Source: Cymbidium sinense
Lineage: Eukaryota; Streptophyta; Magnoliopsida; Asparagales; Orchidaceae
Assembly: GCA_021442155.1 (NCBI GenBank)
Contig: CM038216.1
Span: 88,136,945 to 88,200,944 of the forward strand
Reading direction: 5' to 3'
Length of the DNA: 64,000 bases
Below the pieces are notes generated by a model. The model saw nothing but the letters and a program-made list of their open reading frames with translations. It searched no databases and was not told the DNA's origin. The position numbers were made by a program, and so were the translations under genes. Shown in pieces: positions 51,182 through 64,000 of the stretch (position 1 is its first letter; the number at the start of each line of letters is the position of its first letter).

Positions 51182-54100
51182 TTAGGGTTTAGGTTTAGGT
51201 TTGTTTTTTAGTTTATTTAGTTACTTTAGTTTTAGGTTTAGGCTTTGGGGTTTAGGGTTTGCGGTTTAGGGTTTAGGGTTTAGGGTTTAGGTTTAAGATT
51301 TAGGGTTTAGGGTTTAGGATCTAGAGAGTTAGGGTTTATGATTTTAGAGTTTAGGGTTTAGGGTTAGGGTTTAGGATTTAGGGTTTAGGGTTTTCTAGGG
51401 TTTACGGTTTAGGGTTAAGGGTTTAGGGTTTAGTATTTTGGGTTTATGGTTTCTTTTTAAAATTAAGTAAATCGGTAGCTTTAGGCTTACTTAATTTATT
51501 ATTTATTTATTTTACTTTATTTTATTTTTGATTTTTATTTAGTTTAGTATATTTAATTTAAGTTTATTTATTTTAGTATAGGTTTCTTATTTTCATTTAT
51601 TTTTTAAGTTTAGGTTTAAGATTATTTTTTAGTTGAGTTTTATTTTACTTTATTTTTTAGGTTTTGGTTTTATTTTTTATTTTAAGGTTTAGGTTTAATT
51701 AATTATTTAATTTTTTAGGTTTTGGCTTTAGGTTTTTATTTTAGGCTTATTTTTAGGTTTTATTTTTTAGTTTAGGTTTTGGTTTATTTTTAGATTATTT
51801 AAATTAGTTTAAGTTTAGGTTTAGTTTATTTTAGGCCTAGGATTAGGTATTATTTATTTTATTAAGATTATTTTAGTTTAGGTTTAGGTATATTTTATTA
51901 TGTTTATTTTATTTTTATTTTAGGTTTAGGTTTTTTTTAGTTTAGGGTCTATGTTTTATTTTTTTAGGTTTTTATTTTTATTTAGTTTTTATTTTTATTT
52001 TCAAGTTCATTTATTTTTATTTTATGTTTAGTCATTATTTTATTTAGGTTTTTTATTCTTAGGTTTATTTTATTTTTTAGTTTAGTTTAGGTTTTTATTT
52101 ATTATATTTTAGTTCATTTTATTTTATCTTTTAGGTTTAGGTTTTATTTTAGGTTTTAATTTTATTGTATTTTTTAATTTTATTTATGTTTAAGTTTTTT
52201 AGTTATTTTATTTTTAGGTTTTATTTAATGTAGGTTTAGGTTTTTAGGTTTTGAGGGTTTAATGTTTAAGGTTTAGGGTTTAGGGTTTAGTGTTTAGGGT
52301 TTAGGGTTTTAAGGTTTATAATTTTAGGGTTTAGTGTTTAGGGTTAGGGTTTAGGGCTGAGGATTTAGGGTTTTTTAGGGTTTAGGGTTGTAGGTTTAGG
52401 GCTTAGGGTTTAGGGTTTAGGGTTTAGGATTTAGGGATTATGGTTTTTTTAAAATTAAGTAAACTCTTAGGTTTAAGCTTATTTTATTTATTTTTATTTA
52501 TTTTATTTTTTATTTTTATTTAGTTTAGTTTTTTTATTTAAGTTTAGGTTTTATATTTTAGTTTATTTTGTTGGTTTAAGTTTATTTTTTAGTTGAGTTT
52601 TATTTTTATTTCATTCTTTAGGTTTAGGTTTTATTTTTTATTTTAAGGTTTAGGTTTAGGTTTTTATTTAATTTCTTAGGTTTAAGTTTTAGGTATTTAT
52701 TTTAGGTTTACTTTTATGTGTTATTTTTCAATTTAGGTTTAGGTTTAGTTTTAGTTTATTTTATTTTATTTACTTTAGGTTTAGGTTTAGGTTTAGGTTA
52801 TATTTATTTTAGTTAAGTTTTTTTATTTAGGTTTAGGTTTATTTTATTTTATTTATTTTATTTTTATTTTAGGTTTAGGTTTTCTATTTTAGTTTAAGGT
52901 TTAGGTTTTATTTTTATTTTTTTTTAGGTTTATTTTTTAGGTTTAGGTTTTTGTTTAGTTTTTATTTTATTTTTTATTTTATTTAGTTTAGGTTTATGTT
53001 TTTAGATTTTTAGGGTTTTGGGCTTAAGGTTTAAGGTTATAGGGTTTAAGGTATAGGGCTATGGTTTAGGGTTTAGGGTATAGGGTTTAGTTCTTCTGCT
53101 TTAGGGTTTAGGGTTTAGTTCTTTGACTTTAGGGTATAGGTTTTTAGGGTTTAGGGTTTAGGGTTAGCTTAGTGTTAAGGGTTTTTTTTAAAATTAATTA
53201 AAATGTTAGGTTTAGGTTTATTTAGTTTATTTTTTATTCATTTTAGTTTATTTTATTTTATTATTTTATTTAGGTTTATTTTATATTTTTATTTAGTTTA
53301 GTTGATTTATTTTGGGTTTATTTATTTTTGTTTTGGTTTTTTATTTTAGTTTATTTTTGAGGTTTAGGTTTAGGTTTTTGTTTATTTTTTAGTTGAGTTT
53401 TATTTTTATTTTACTATTAAGAATTAATTTTAATTTTTTATTTTTTGGTTTAGGTATAGGTTTTTCTTTTATTTTATTTTGGTTTAGGTTTTAGGTTTTT
53501 ATTGTAGGTTTATTTTTTGGTTTTATTTTTTTTAGTTTATTTTATTTTACTTAGTTTAAGTTTAGGTTTAGGTTTAGTTCATTTTAGGTTTAGGTTTCAG
53601 TTTTATTTATTTTAGTTTAGTTTATTTTAATTTAGGTTTAAGTTCATTTTATTTTATTTATTTTATTTTTATTCTAGGTTTAGGGGTTTTTTTAGCTTAG
53701 GGTTTAGATTTTATTTATTATTTATTTTTAGGTTTAATTTTTTTAAGTTTATATTTTTATTTTATATTATTTTAGGATTATTTTTTTACATTTAATTTTT
53801 ATTTTATTTATTTACTAATTCTTAGGTTTATTTTATTTTTTAGTTTAGTTTAGGTTTTTATTTATTTTATTTTATTTTAGTTTTATTAGTTTATTTTATT
53901 TTATTTTTACATTTAGGTTTAGGTTTTAGTTTAGGTTTTTATTTTAGATTATTTTTTTATTTTATTTAGGTTTAAGTTTTGTTATATGCTTTTTTATGTT
54001 TTATTTAGTTTTGGTTTATGTTTTAAGGTTTTCAAGGTTAGGGTTTAGGATTTAAGGCTTAGGGGTTTAAGGTTTAAGGTTTAGGGTTAGGGTTTAGGGC

Positions 54101-55456
54101 TTAAGCTTTAGGGTTTAGTGTTTAGGATTTTTAGGGTGTAGGGTTTAGGGTTTAGGGTTTAGTGTTTAGGCTGTAGGGTTTAAGGTTTTTAGGGTTTAGG
54201 GTTAGGTTAAGGTTTAGTGATTTTTTTTAAAATTAAGTAAGCCTTTAGGTTTAGGTCTATTTAATTTATTTTTTATTTTTATTAAGTTTAATTTATTTAA
54301 TTTAGATTTATTTATTTTAGTTTAGGTTTTTTATTTTAGTTTTTATTTATAAGTTTAGGTTTAAGTTTATGTTTATTTTTTAGTTGAGTTTTATTTTTAA
54401 TTTATTTTATGTATTTTGGTTTTATTTTTTTATTTTTAAGTTTAGGTTTAACTTGCTTTTTTATTTTTTTTTAGGTTTTGGTTTTAGGTTTATTTTTAGG
54501 TTTTATTTTTTAGTTTATGTTTAGGTTTATTTTTCATTTATTTTATTTTATTTAGTTTAGGTTTAGGTTTAGGTTTAGGTTTAGGTTTAGGTTTTATTTA
54601 ATTTAGTTTAGTTTATTTTAGTTTAGGTTTAGGTTTTCTATTTTGTTTATTTTATTTTTACCTTAGGTTTAGGTTTTTCTTAGTTTAGGGTTTAGGTTTT
54701 ATTTTTTTTATCTATTTTTAGGTTTGTTTTTTAGGTTTAGGTTTTTATTTAGTTTTTATTTTATTCTATTTTAGGTTTAGTTTAGGTTTATTTTATGCAT
54801 GTTTAGTTATTAATTTATTTACTTTTTTATTCTTAGGTTTATTTTATTTTTTTAGTTTAGTTTAGGTTATTACTTATTTTAGTTTAGTTTATTTTATTAG
54901 ATTATTTTATTTAATTTTTTAGGTTATAATTTATGTTTTAGTTTATATTTTAATTTTAATTTATTTATTTTACTTTATTTAGGTTTAGGTTTTTTTATTT
55001 ATTTTATTTTTTGGTATTATTTAGTTTAGGTTTAGGTTTTTAGGTTTTTAGGTTTTTAGTGTTTAGGGTTTAGAGTTTAGGGTTTAGGGCTTAGGGTTAG
55101 GTTTTATGGTTTACGGTTTAGGGTTTAGGGTTAGCTTAGTGTTTAAGATTAGTTTAAGGTTTATGGTTTAAGGTTTAAGGTTTAGGCTTTAGGGTTCAAT
55201 AATTTTAGGGTTTAGGGTTTAAGGTCTAGGTTTAGTTTAGGGTTTAGGGTTTAGGGTTTTAGGGTTTAAGGTTTAGGGTCAGGGTTAGGGTTAAGGGTTT
55301 AGAACTTTTTAAGGTTTAGGGTCTAAGGTTAGTTTAGGGTTTAAGGTTTAGAGTTTAGGGTTTAGGGTTTAGGATTTAGGGTTTAGGGTTTATAATTTAG
55401 GGTTTATGGTTTAGGGTTTGAGGGTTTAGGATTTAGGGTTTAGGGTTTTTGATTTT
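51182..55456 (-). repeat. Telomere-like satellite between GR-RBP copies E and F
   Basis: Four marker blocks (near 51451, 52445, 53181, 54221), each preceded by a TTTAGGG-rich block and followed by TTTTA-rich sequence. The second conserved block is near 52050, 53813 and 54825. 55030-55456 is TTTAGGG-rich. No gene. Confidence 0.92.
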
Positions 55457-55927
55457 TTTCTTTATAGAGAATAAATTCAGAATCTCTATTTCTTCATTTC
55501 GATTCCCTCAACCAAGTAACACACCAAGTTTTTCAAGACACAAGCAAAGATAGATAAAAAATGAGCACGAATAGAGCAAATCAAAAACCCTAGATAGCTA
55601 GAACTGTGTCTACTGTAAAGACACAGTTCCATAAGCTTCTGGATCGGATCATTCTGCGTTTCTCTAGTTTCCCAATTGCGGCCCTCAGTAGTGGGATCCA
55701 CCATCATATCCCCGATCTCTCCCTCTGCCACCACCATGGATGTAACCTCCATGGCTCTTCCTGCCTCTATGACCACCACTACTCCAACCACCACCTCCAT
55801 ATGCACCAGCACCTCTAGATCCCCCACCATGACTGTGATAAGTGATGCCTCTAACTTAGCCTCCACTGCCAGATCTAGACTTTTCCTGGTTGACGGTGAT
55901 GTTCTTGCCGTCAAGGTTCTACAAGTT
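55457..55927 (-). pseudogene. GR-RBP last exon plus 3' UTR, copy F (inverted arm)
   Basis: Minus strand from 55927: NLDGKNITVNQEKSRSGSGG, stop, VRGITYHSHGGGSRGAGAYG, GGGWSSGGHRGRKSHGGYIH and GGGRGRDRGYDGGSHY-stop. The NLDGKNITVNQ..SRSGSGG part is the closest to the GRP7/8 RRM end of all six copies. The UTR landmarks TATGGAACTGTGTCTTTACA (near 55610) and AAACTTGGTGTGTTACTTGG (near 55510) are present. The 142-codon open frame on minus (55914-55486) runs in the wrong frame. The pre-exon flank TTTTGTTACTTTAGG is at 55975-55990. Confidence 0.84.
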
Positions 55928-58878
55928 CTTAGGGTTTAGGTTTATTAAATTTAGGAATTAAGTTTATTTTTTAGTTTATTTTGTTACTTTAGGTTTAGGT
56001 TTAGGGTTTGGGGTTTAGAGTTTAGGGTTTAGGGTTAGGGTTTACGGTTTAGGGTTTAGGGTTTCGAATTTAGGCATTACGGTTTAAGGCTTATGGTTTA
56101 AAGATTTATGATTTATGCCTTTAGGGTTTAGGGTTTTGGGTTTTTTTTTGGGTTTAGGGTTTAGGGTTTAGGGTTTCGGGTATAGGATTCAGGGTTTATG
56201 GTTTGTTTTTCTAAAATTAAGTAAACCGATAGGTTTAGGTTTATTTAGTTTATTTAGCTTATTTTTTATTTATTTTAGCTTATCTTATTTTTTTTATTTA
56301 TTTAGTTTATTTATTTTAGGTTTATTTATTTTAGTTTAGGTTTTTTTTCTTTTAGTTTATTTTTTAGGTTTGGGTTTAGGTTTATTTCTTAGTTGAGTTA
56401 TATTTTTACTTAATTTTTTACATTTTGGTTTTATTTTTTATTTTAAGTTTTAGGTTTAATGTTTTATTTATCTTTTTAGGTTTACATTTTAGGTTTTTAT
56501 TTTAGGTTTATTTTTAAGTTTTATTTTTTAGTTTGGGTTTAGGTTTATTTTTTGTTTATTCTATTTAGTTTAGGATTATGTTTAGGTTTAGTTTATTTTA
56601 GGCTTAGGTTTAGGTTTTATTTTTTATTTATTTTTAAGTTTGTTTTTTAGGGTTTTATCTTTATTTAGTTTTTATTTTATTTTATTTTAGGTTCATTTTT
56701 TATTATACGTTTAGTATTTATTTAATTTAGGTTTTTTATTCTTAGGTTTATTTTACTTTTTAGCTTAGCTTAGGTTTTTATTAATTTAATTTAATTTTTT
56801 TTTATTTTTTGGTTAAGGTTTAGGTTTTAGTTTAGGATTTTTTTTATTTAGGTTAAAGTTTTTTTATATATTTTATTTTTAGGTTTTATTTAGTTTAGGT
56901 TTAGCTTTTTAGGTTTTTAGGGTTAAGGGTTTAAGGTTTTGGGTTTAGGGTTTAGGGTTTAAGGTTTAGGGTTTAGGGCTTTAGGCATTAGGATTTATGG
57001 TTAGGGTTTTGGATTTAAGGTTTAGGGTTTAGTGTTTAGGCTTTAGGTTTTAAGGTGTTTAGGGTTTAGGGTTTAGGGTTTAGGTTTTTAAAAAAAAAAA
57101 ATTTAAGTAACCCTGTACGTTTAGGTTTATTTAGTTTATTTTTTATTTATTTCAGTTTATTTTATTTTTTATTTTAATTTATGTTTAATTTTTATTTTAA
57201 TTTAGTTTAGTTTATTTATTTTATGTTTATTTATTTTTGTTTTATTTAGGTTTAGGTTTATGTACATTTTTTAGTTTAGTTTTATTTCTATTTTATTGTT
57301 TATGTTTAGGTTTTATTTTTTATTTTTAGGTTTAAGTTTAGGTTTTTATTTTATTTTTTTATGTTTAGGTTTTAGGTTTTTATTTTTGATTTATTTTTAG
57401 ATTTTATTTTTTAGTTCTAAAATAGGTTTCTTTTTAGTTTAGTTTATTTTATTAATATTAGGGTTTATGTTTAGTTGATTTTAGGTTTATGATTAGTTTT
57501 TATTTAATTTTTCTTAGTTTGTATTAGTTTAGGTTTAAGTTTATTTTATTTTGCTTATTTTAGTTATAGGTTTTTTTTCAGTTTAGGGTTTAGGTTTTAT
57601 TTTTTATTTATTTTAGGTTTTTCTAAGTTTTCATTTAGTTCTTATGTTATTTTATTTTATTCTATTTTATGTTTCTTTTATTTTTATTTTACATTTTCTT
57701 TTTATTTTATTTAGTTTTTTGATTTTTAGGTTTATTTTAATTTTTAGTTTAGTTTAGGTTTTTATTTACTTTATTTTATTTTTTAGGTTTAGGTTGAGGT
57801 TTAGGTTTAAGATTTATTTTAGGTTTTTATTTTATTTAATTTTTTATGTTATTTAGGGGTAGGCTTATTTATTTATTTTATTTTTCAGTTTTATTTAGTT
57901 TATGTTTAGGTTTTTAGGGTTTAGAGTTTAGGGTTTAGGGTTTAGCATTCAGGGTTTGGGGTTATAGGCTTAGGGTTTAAGGTTTAAGGTTTTAGGGTTT
58001 AGGGTTTAGGGTCTAGGGTTTAGTGTTTAGGTTTATTTTATTTTTATTTTAAGTTTAATTTTTATTTTATTTTATTTTCATTTTAAGTTCATTTCATTTT
58101 ATTTTTAGGTTTAGGTTTAGGTTTTTGTTTAGGTTATTATTTTATTTATGTTTAAGTTTATTTGTTTAATTTATTTAGTTTTTAGAGGTTTTAGTTTTTT
58201 AGTTTAGGGTTTAGGTTTAGTTTTAGGGTTTAGGTTTTAGGGTTTAGTTTAGGGTTTTAGGTTTAGAGGTTAGCAGGTTTAGGTTAGTTTAGGGTTTAGG
58301 GTTTAAGGTTTAGGATCATGGTTTAGGTTTAAGTTTTATGGTTTAGGTTTAGGGTTTATGGTTTTAGCTTTAGGTTTAGGGTTTAAGGTTTGTTGTTGGG
58401 TTTAGGATTGAGGGTTTAGGTTTTAGGGTTTTGGGTTTTAGGTTTTGGGTTTTGGGTTAGATTAGGGTTTAGGGTTTAAGGTTTAAGGTTTTTTAGGGTT
58501 TAAGTTTTAAGGTATAGGGTGTAGAGTTTTAATGTGTATGATTTAGGGTTTAAGGTTTATGGTGTATGTTTTAGGGTTTTAGGGTTTGGTTTTAGGGTTT
58601 AAGGTTATAGGTTTAGGGTTAAGAGTTTAAGGTTTAGGGTTTATTTTAGGGTTTAGGGTTAGGGTTTTGTTTTTTATTATTTTTATTTTTTATTTTTCTT
58701 GTACTAAGTAAACTAGTTAGTTTAGGTTTATTTACTTTATTTTATATTTATTATATTTTATTTTATTTTTTATTTTGATTTAAGTGTATTTTTATTTTTA
58801 TTTAGTTTAATTTATTTATTTTAGGGTTAATTATATTAGTTTAGGTCTTTTATTTTAGTTTATTTTTTAGGTTTATTA
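55928..58878 (-). repeat. Telomere-like satellite, third G-rich segment
   Basis: Marker blocks near 56205, 57085 and 58698. TTTAGGG-rich blocks lie at 55990-56200, 56920-57080, 57900-58030 and 58190-58660; the last is irregular, with GTTTTGGG and GGTTTAAGG variants. The second conserved block is near 56735 and 57715. No gene. Confidence 0.92.
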
Positions 58879-60078
58879 CTTTTTCCTAAGGATCAATTTT
58901 GGATGCATACCCAGCTCAAGACCGGTGGCTAGACGATTAAGGAAAGCTTAGTGGAGACAAAGCCCTTGAGTAGTAGTAGCTTGACTTTGATTGAAGTGCA
59001 ACCTTGAGCTCTCGGGAAGCTTGGGAGATTATTCACTCTTACCCGATGAGGCCTAGGGAAGGTACATGCAAAGTTAATTTGAGTTTGATGGAGAAATGGG
59101 GAAGTTAGGTCAGAAATGGGAGTGTCCTATTTTGAGACGAGCATCAATGGCATTTTTTGATTGAGGAATGAGTTTAGGAGCTTACGGAATGGCTCTAGTA
59201 GCTCTTCTTCGGTAGGTAGGGCTTTGAGGAATGATTTTTTTATGTGTTTGAGCAGAAATGAAGGGGTGTATACACCACGAGACCCCCCCCTTCATCTTAA
59301 TCAGATTTTGGGATTGAGTTTGGCTTCTAGTTTCCATCTGGCCATCTCAGGGAATCGTGGGTGCAGGGAGGTGGTAAGTTGGCTCGACTTGGTTGATTGA
59401 AGGTGTGGATGTGGCTGCCAAATAGGAATCAAGGGTGTCTTATGGGTTTCAAATGCTCCAATGGGGAGGGTGAGGTGATTTATCCTTCCATGGATCATTG
59501 CTGATCCAACCACTCCTTAGGTCAGGTTAGCCAATGTCCTAGGTGCCTAGGTGGACCATTGGGAGAGTATTAAGTGGCCAAGAAATGGAATTGACGACTT
59601 ACATGGGTGATTTGTCTCATGTGATTCCCTTAACCCAATGGTAGAATGATCATTTGGCATTGGAATTGATTTGGTCAGATTTAAAATGAGCCAAAATTGG
59701 GTTAGTCTAAATTTCATGTCAATTGGAGTTGATTTACTTAAATTTTGCTCAATTTGACTCATTTAGGTCAAATTAGGTTAGGTTGGATCAAGTTGACCAA
59801 TTGGTCATATTGGGTAAAACTAAGTGTTGGGTCGAGTTCATATGATCATTTGGGTTATTTTGGTTCAATTGGTTTTGTGTAGTTTGGCTTAGATTTAATT
59901 TTGGCTCATTCAAATTCATTTGGGTCAAATGGGTAAAGTTGACCAATTTGAACAATTTGGTCAAATTGGCTTGGGTTGAGTATTGGTTTGGGTTTACTTG
60001 ACCAATTGAAGATGATTGAAGGCTTTGGTTTCAATTAATTTGGATTTGGTTTTGATTTAGGCCTACTCGAACCATTAG
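58879..60078 (-). mobile_element. Diverged fragment of the giant LTR (and adjoining unassigned DNA) in the satellite
   Basis: 59400-60078 follows 16150-16900 of the left LTR in order: GGTGTGGATGTGGCTGCCAA, TTTCAAATGCTCCAATGGGG, CCAACCACTCCTTAGGTCAG, AAGTGGCCAAG, then TTACATGGGTG..TTGTC, GTGATTCCCTTAACCCAATG, and a long TTTGGGTCAAATT-rich tail. The strand is given as minus because the family's pol is minus when the LTR reads this way. 58879-59399 is ordinary-looking noncoding DNA without a match in this window; it may be more of the LTR or a separate insertion. Short open frames (59161-59400, 59513-59301) have no motif. The satellite resumes sharply at about 60079. Confidence 0.65.
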
Positions 60079-63000
60079 GTTTTTATTTTATTTTATTATA
60101 TTATTTTATTTAGGTTTAGGGTCTTTTATATATTTTATTTTTAGGTTTTATTTAATTTAGGTTTAGGTTTTTTGGTTTTTAGGGTTTAGGGTTTGGGGTT
60201 TAGGGTTTAGGGTTTTAGGGTTTAGGGTTTAGGGTTTAGGGTTTAGGGTTTAGGGTTAGGGTTTAAGGTTTAGGATTTAAGGTTTACTGTTTAGGCTTTA
60301 GCATTTAGGGTTAGGTTAGGGTTTAGGGTTTTGTTTTTTTAATTATTTAAACTAGTTGGTTTAGGTTTACTTAGTTAATTTATTCAGTTTTTTATTTATT
60401 TTAGTTTGTTATATTTTCTATTTTAATTTATGTTTATTTTTTTATTTACTTTAGTTATTTATTTTAGGTTTATTTTATTTAGTTTAGGTTTTTTATTTTA
60501 GTTATTTTTTATGTTTAGGTTTATGTTTAGGTTTATTTTTTAGTTGAGTTTTATTTTTAATTTAATTTTTAGGTTTAGGTTTTATTTTTATTTTTAGGAT
60601 TAGGTTTAGGTTTTTATTTTATTTTCTGAGGTTTACGTTTTAGGTTTTTATTTTAGGTTTATTTTTAGGTTTTATTTTTTAGTTTATTTTATTTTATTTA
60701 GTTTTTGTTTAGGTTTAGGTTTAGATTTTACTTATTTTAGTTTAGTTTATTTTAGTTAGGTTTAGGTTTTATTTTATTTATTTATTTTAAGGTTTATTTT
60801 TTCGGTTTAAGTATAAATTTTCATTTATTTAAGGTTTATTTTATTTTTATTTTACGTTTAGTTTTTATTTATATTATCTTTTTAGTCTTAGGATTATTTT
60901 ATTTTTTAGTTTAGTTTAGGTTATTATTTATTTTATTATAGTTTATTTTTATTAGTTTATTCTTTTTATTTTTAGGTTTAGGTTTACATTTTAGTTTAGG
61001 TTTTTATTTTATTATTTTCTTATTTTTATTTAGGTTTAGGCTTTTTTATTTATTTTATTTTTAGGTTTTATTTTATTTAGGTTTAGGTTTTATAGGTTTT
61101 AAGGGTTTATGGTTTAGGGTTAGCTTAGGGTTTTTAATTGTTTAAGGTTTTGGGTTTAAGGTTTTGGGTTTTAAGGTTGAGGATTTAGGGTTTAAGGTTT
61201 AGGGTTTTGGGTTTAGGGTTAGTTTAGGGTTTAGGATTTAGGGTTTAGGGATTAAGGATTTTTAGGGTTTAAGGTTTAGGGATGTAACTTTAGGGTTGTA
61301 GGTTGAGGGTTTAGGGTTCAGGGTTAGTTTTGACATTTAAAGTTTAGCATTTAAGGTTTAGGATTTTGGGTTTAGAGTTTAGAGTTTAGGGTTTAGATTT
61401 TTTTTTTTAAATTAAGTCAACTGGTAGGTTTAGGTTTATTTAGTTTATTTTAATTTATTTTAGTTTATTTTATTTTCATTTTATTTAATTTAGTTTATTT
61501 ATTTTAGGTTTATTTATTTTAGTTTTTATTTTAATTTATTTTTTTGGTTTTGGTTTAGGTTTATGTTTTTCTTTTTTAGTTTAGTTTTCTTTTTAATTTA
61601 TTTTTTAGATTTAGGTGTTATTGTAGTTTATTTTTATTTATCTTTAGGTTTTATTTTTAGGTTTATTTTTTTGGTTTAGCTTTTTATTTAGTTTTATTTT
61701 ATTTTATTTTAGGAATTTTATTTTATTTTTTATTTTTTTATTTAGGTTTTTTATTTTAGGTATTTTATTTTTACTTTAGTTTAGGATTTTATTTTTTTTA
61801 TTTTAGTTTATTTTTAATTTTTTTATTTTTTATTTTTAGGTTTAGTTTTAGTTTTAGTTTTAGGTTTAGGTTTTAGTTTAGGTTTTTATTTTATTTTATT
61901 TTTATTTAGGTTTAGATTTTTTTAAAAATGATTTTATTTTTAGGTTTTAATTTGTTTATGTTTAGGCTTTTTATATTTTTATGGTCTAGGGTTTAGGGTT
62001 TAGGGTTTCGGGTTGAGGGTTGTAGTTTTTAGGGTTTAGGGTTTTAGGGTTTAGAGTTTAGGGTTTTAGGGTTTAGGGTTTAGGATTTAGGGTTTAAGGT
62101 TTAGGGTTTAGGGTTTAGGGTTTAGGTTTTACGGCATAGGGATTTAGGGTTTTGGGTGGTAGGTTTAAGGTTGTAGGTTTAGGGTTTAGAGCTTAGAGTT
62201 TAGGGTTATTTTTAAGGTTTAAGGATTAGAGTTAGGGTTTTTTTTTTAAATTAAGTAAACTAGTAGGTCTAGGTTTATTTAGTTTATTTTATTTTTTATT
62301 TTGATTTAGGTTTCTTTTCATTTTTATTTAGTTTATTTTAGGTTTATTTAATTTAGTTTAGGGTTTTTATTAAAGTTTATTTTTTTAGGCTTTGGTTTAT
62401 TTTATCTTTAGTTTTATTTTTATTTTATTTTTTAGCTATAGGTTTTATTTTTTATTTTTATGTTCAGGTTTAGGTTTTTATTTTATTATCTTAGGTTTAA
62501 GTTTTAGGTTTTCATTTTAGGTTTTATTTTTTCATCTAGGTTTAGGTTTATTTTTATTTTATTATAGGTTTAAATTTAGGTTTTATTTATTTAAATTTTA
62601 TATATTTTTTAGTTTAGTTTTCATTTTTCATTATTTTATTTTATTTTATTTTTATTAAATTATTTTATTTTATTTTTAGGTTTCAGTTTATCGTTTAGTT
62701 TTTGTTTTTATTTTATTTTATTTTATTTAAGTTTTGGTTTTTTACTTTTTTATTTTTAGATTTTATTTAGTTTAGGTCCAGGTTTTTAGGTTTTTAAGGT
62801 TTAGGGTTTGGGGTTTATGTTTTATGGTTTAGGGTTTTTGGGTTTAGGGTTTTACGATATAGGGTTTAGGGTTTATGGTTTAGGGTTTAGTGTTTAAGGT
62901 TTAGGGTTTAGGGTTTTGGGTTTATGGTTTGTTTAGGGTTTAGGGTTTAGGTTTAGGTTTAGGGTTTAGGTTTAGGTTTAGGTTTAGATTTTAGGTTTAG

Positions 63001-64000
63001 GTTTAGGGTTTAGGTTTAGGTTTGGGTTTAGGGTTTAAGGTTTAGGTTTAGGGGGGTAGGTTTAGGGTTTAAGTATAGCATTTAGGGTTAGTTTAGTGTT
63101 TAAGTTTAGGTTTAGGTTTAGTTTAGGGAGTTTAGGTTTAGGGTTTAGGGTTTACCATTTATGGTTTAAGTATAGGGTTTTAGGGTTTTAGTTTAGTAGT
63201 AGGTTTAGCTTAGAGTTTAGGGTTTAGGGTTTAGTTAGGGTTTTATAATTTTTTAAATTAACTAAACTGGCAGGTTTAGGTTTATTTACTTTTGTTTTAT
63301 TTATTTTAGTTTATTTTATTTTCTATTTTGACTTAGGTTTACTCTTGTTTTTTTTAGTATAGTTTATTTATTCTAGGTTTATTTATTTTACTTTAAGATT
63401 TTTGTTTTAGTTAGTTTTTTAGGTTTAGGTTAATTTTTTAGTTTAGTTTTATTTTTAGTTTATTTTTTATTTTTGGTTTATTTTTATGTTTTATTTTTTA
63501 GTTTTGGTTAAGGTTTTTTTAGTTCATTTTATTTTATTTAGTTTAGGTTTAAGTTTAGGTTTAGTTTATTTTAAGTTTAGGTTTAGGTTTTATTTATTTT
63601 AGTTTAGTTTATTTTAGTGTAGGTTTAGGTTTATTTTATTTATAGTGTAAGTTTAGGTTTGTTTTATTTATATTTAAGGTTTAGGTTTTTTTTTAGTTTA
63701 GGTTTTAGGTTTTCTTTTTTATTTATTCCTAGGTTTTATTTTTGGGTTAATTATTTAAGTTTAAGTTTTTATTTTGTTTTTATTTTATGTTATTTTATTT
63801 TAGGTTTATTTTATTTTTATTTTAAGTTTAGTTTTTATTTAATTTATGTTTTCTTTAGTTTATGTTCTTATTTATTTTATTTAATTTTAGTTTTTATTTT
63901 TTTTTATTTTTTTTTAGGTTTAGGTTTAGGTTTAAGTTTAGGTATCCGTTTATGTTTTTATTTTATTTTATTTTTTGGTTAAGGTTTTTTTATTTATTTT
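60079..64000 (-). repeat. Telomere-like satellite to the end of the window
   Basis: Markers near 60331, 61397, 62238 and 63241, at spacings of 1066, 841 and 1003 bp, give the clearest view of the unit. Near-perfect TTTAGGG runs occur at 60215-60256 and 62085-62125. 62935-63060 is dominated by TTTAGG hexamers with interspersed heptamers. The array runs off the window. The open frame at 63659-63982 is a low-complexity artefact. Confidence 0.92.

Noticed and set aside
55486..55914. 142-codon open frame on the minus strand
   Set aside because: It is GR-RBP copy F read in the wrong frame (Val/Met/Glu runs from GGT repeats). The real homology is in another frame and is interrupted.

Overview
The window is nuclear DNA of a land plant, most likely a flowering plant with a large, repeat-rich genome. 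The evidence is the plant telomere motif CCCTAAA/TTTAGGG, a plant glycine-rich RNA-binding protein (GR-RBP) fragment, plant L1-type LINEs with a DUF4283 ORF1 and an RNase H domain, a plant RTE LINE with a (TTG)n-like tail, and Ty3/gypsy elements with the dual RNase H layout of the Tat lineage. I cannot name the species. I found no intact host gene, tRNA, rRNA or CRISPR array. Every protein-coding trace is a broken mobile element or a pseudogene fragment.

Layout. 1-5885 is the 3' two thirds of a decayed Tat-like gypsy element on the minus strand, with an RTE LINE (2731-4010) nested in its reverse transcriptase. From 5886 to the end the backbone is a degenerate telomere-like satellite. On the + strand it reads CCCTAAA/CTAAA/TAAAA up to about 46696 and TTTAGGG/TTTAGG/TTTTA after it, so the whole array flips orientation there. 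It is not a simple telomere array. A conserved block of about 40 bp (core CTACCAGTTTACTTAATTTA, or its reverse complement) recurs 22 times, mostly every 0.6-1.05 kb, and defines a longer composite unit.

The array carries six copies of the last exon plus 3' UTR of a GR-RBP gene (5974, 9889, 40358, 41988 on +; 51181, 55927 on -). Their orientation is always the same relative to the telomere-like strand. Three LINEs of one L1 family sit in it (7625-9526, a 3' fragment; 23921-31599, near full length; 33475-40094, internally deleted). All are on + and all have 3' ends running into the repeat, two of them through a CCCTAAA-like motif. GR-RBP copy B is split by a 13.2-kb LTR retrotransposon (10312-23555) with a GTGTG target duplication and a left LTR of about 7.5 kb. 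A diverged fragment of the same LTR lies at about 59400-60078.

How it fits together. A telomere-similar satellite seems to have picked up a GR-RBP 3' fragment early and multiplied with it. One arm was then inverted relative to the other, and the array has served as a landing site for LINEs and a giant-LTR gypsy family. This history is inference from nesting order and orientation. Block boundaries inside the low-complexity arrays are accurate to a few tens of bases at best.
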